Shown here one piece after another: positions 63,111 through 64,000 of a stretch of 64,000 nt of DNA. Under the pieces are notes generated by a model that saw only the letters and a list, made by a program, of their open reading frames with translations, was not told the origin of the DNA and ran no database searches. Positions within the stretch are counted from its first letter, which is position 1; each line of letters begins with the position of its first letter. The translations under genes were made by a program, and so were the position numbers. Source of the DNA: Cellvibrio mixtus subsp. mixtus J3-8 (GTDB lineage: Bacteria > Pseudomonadota > Gammaproteobacteria > Pseudomonadales > Cellvibrionaceae); assembly GCF_000766945.1 (NCBI RefSeq), contig NZ_KN266208.1, positions 372,196-436,195 of the forward strand, written 5' to 3'.

Positions 63111-63992
63111 TTAATAGCGAGCGACGCTCACTTCATAGCTACCGAGGTTATCGTTAATGTCGGCGGGAGTTGTTTTGTCATTAACAGCAAAGAACAATTC
63201 ACCGGGGCGATCCGCTGTTAACAGGAAATTATCACCGACAGACACCCAACGACCATAAGGACCAATTTTAACCAGCAATGCCCCCAGATATGCACCCGGC
63301 AACAAACAAAGTTGGCCGCAACCCTCTGTTCCTTTTGGTGTTGAAAGCGGATAACCCACATTCGCCGGCCATACGTTCACGCGTCCGGCAGCTTTAATTA
63401 TCACACGCTGGCCAGCAGCAACATTTACGTGGGATGCGGTATTAAAACTTGTTCCCCTGACCACAAATCGTTTCGGCTCGTACAAACCCAACAGGTCATA
63501 GAATTTGCGCTGGGTTTTAGCAATACGATAATACGCTACGCCAAGATAAGGTTGATCATTGAATTGCTGGATAGAAATTTTTAATTCATTAACACCTTCC
63601 ACAAATGGAGAGTAATCCAGATTTTTACATAGCAACACACGCTCAGTCGCGATCACTTGTGCATATTGGTGTATGCATTCATGAAACCATGCCGTTGCAT
63701 CCTTCCCATTAACCGATGCATGTATTTTTAATGCTGCCGGACCACGTTGCGGCGCTAACGCCGGTGATGGATAAGGGGATGGATATACCGGCTCAAACTC
63801 CGGACGATTAAGCGATAATTGGATAGCGGGCGGTAGATACACTGCAATATCTATCGCTTGTGATTCCAGCAAATCAGCGCTCGCCGGTTCTATGCGCAGA
63901 GGCAAAGTCCCGTCATTTTGTGCAACTGTATAACCCGCGAAGGTTAACCCTGCCACAACGCCCAAAAACGAAAACATCTTTTTAAAAATCAT
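63111..63992 (-). CDS. Exported protein with LecA-like C-terminal domain
   Basis: The 293-residue protein has a signal peptide (FSFLGVVAGLTFAGYTVAQ). Its N-terminal half (about 30-165) is beta-rich with Cys in FHECIHQYA and LLCKNLD and is not recognised. The C-terminal part (about 180-293) matches the PA-I galactose-lectin-like beta-sandwich: GQRVIIKAAGRVNVWP, then EGCGQLCLLPGAYLGALLVK, WVSVGDNFLLTADRPGELFFA and VNDKTTPADINDNLGSYEV. In Pseudomonas LecA this fold binds D-galactose through calcium. Similar domains occur on secreted polysaccharide enzymes. Binding to plant or surface glycans is plausible; the gene's left partner lies beyond the window. Confidence 0.78.
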   Translation of the reverse strand: MIFKKMFSFLGVVAGLTFAGYTVAQNDGTLPLRIEPASADLLESQAIDIAVYLPPAIQLSLNRPEFEPVYPSPYPSPALAPQRGPAALKIHASVNGKDATAWFHECIHQYAQVIATERVLLCKNLDYSPFVEGVNELKISIQQFNDQPYLGVAYYRIAKTQRKFYDLLGLYEPKRFVVRGTSFNTASHVNVAAGQRVIIKAAGRVNVWPANVGYPLSTPKGTEGCGQLCLLPGAYLGALLVKIGPYGRWVSVGDNFLLTADRPGELFFAVNDKTTPADINDNLGSYEVSVARY

Positions 63993-64000
63993 ACTTAATA

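Overview
The window looks like a chromosomal segment of a plant-cell-wall-degrading gammaproteobacterium of the Cellvibrio type. The evidence is protein content: many secreted or lipoprotein arabinan hydrolases, large TonB-dependent receptors, and two GH43 enzymes whose catalytic residues fall within one or two positions of those I recall for Cellvibrio japonicus Arb43A and Abf43A. Genus assignment is inference from recognition, not from a search.

Left part (1-14.4 kb): the end of a glutathione S-transferase gene; a Xre-RES toxin-antitoxin pair with a third co-directional gene; a YegD-type Hsp70-like protein; an M32 carboxypeptidase; a LysR regulator divergent from a four-gene redox/detoxification set (AhpD-like, PNPOx-like, GST, NTF2-like); and aroA. 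Between aroA and an elongator tRNA-Met gene lies an AT-rich stretch bounded on the left by a 41-bp copy of the tRNA 3' end. This is the signature of a small, decayed island integrated in a tRNA gene. It carries one gene interrupted by a single in-frame stop and one membrane-anchored protein gene. Small exported or membrane proteins follow.

Centre (14.4-53.7 kb): an arabinan utilisation locus. Its hydrolases are a GH43 endo-arabinanase, a lipoprotein and a cytoplasmic exo-type GH43 pair, a 1136-residue GH43 lipoprotein with two LamG domains, another exported GH43, a GH127 beta-L-arabinofuranosidase and a tannase/feruloyl-esterase-type lipoprotein. Uptake is served by two paralogous TonB-dependent receptors, a GPH-type symporter and a YtfQ/YtfR/YtfT/YjfF-type ABC importer. 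Catabolism is served by aldose 1-epimerase, araB-araD-araA, and a second, oxidative branch (IlvD/Edd-family L-arabinonate-type dehydratase plus SDR dehydrogenase). A chemoreceptor gene preceded by a perfect CRP half-site pair lies inside the locus. A recurring 17-bp dyad (ATATTGT-N3-ACAATAT) precedes most operons and probably defines the arabinose regulon; no GntR-type regulator gene is present in the window.

Right part (53.7-64 kb): a decayed NadS-like antitoxin/RelE-like toxin pair and a GST fragment, a periplasmic binding-protein-like gene, an ECF42-type sigma factor, a GFA-family protein, a GNAT acetyltransferase, a secreted propeller-like protein, a small membrane protein, a GrpB-family protein, a CPA2/Kef-type antiporter, and a secreted protein with a LecA-like C-terminal domain.

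The joint picture is that outer-membrane receptors and surface enzymes import and trim arabinan oligosaccharides, periplasmic and cytoplasmic exo-enzymes release L-arabinose, and the sugar then enters either the ribulokinase route or the arabinonate route. Several non-coding structures stand out: a candidate small RNA beside the receptors, a 151-bp element with perfect terminal inverted repeats inside the ABC operon, and large palindromes in the araD-araA and transporter-GH43 gaps.
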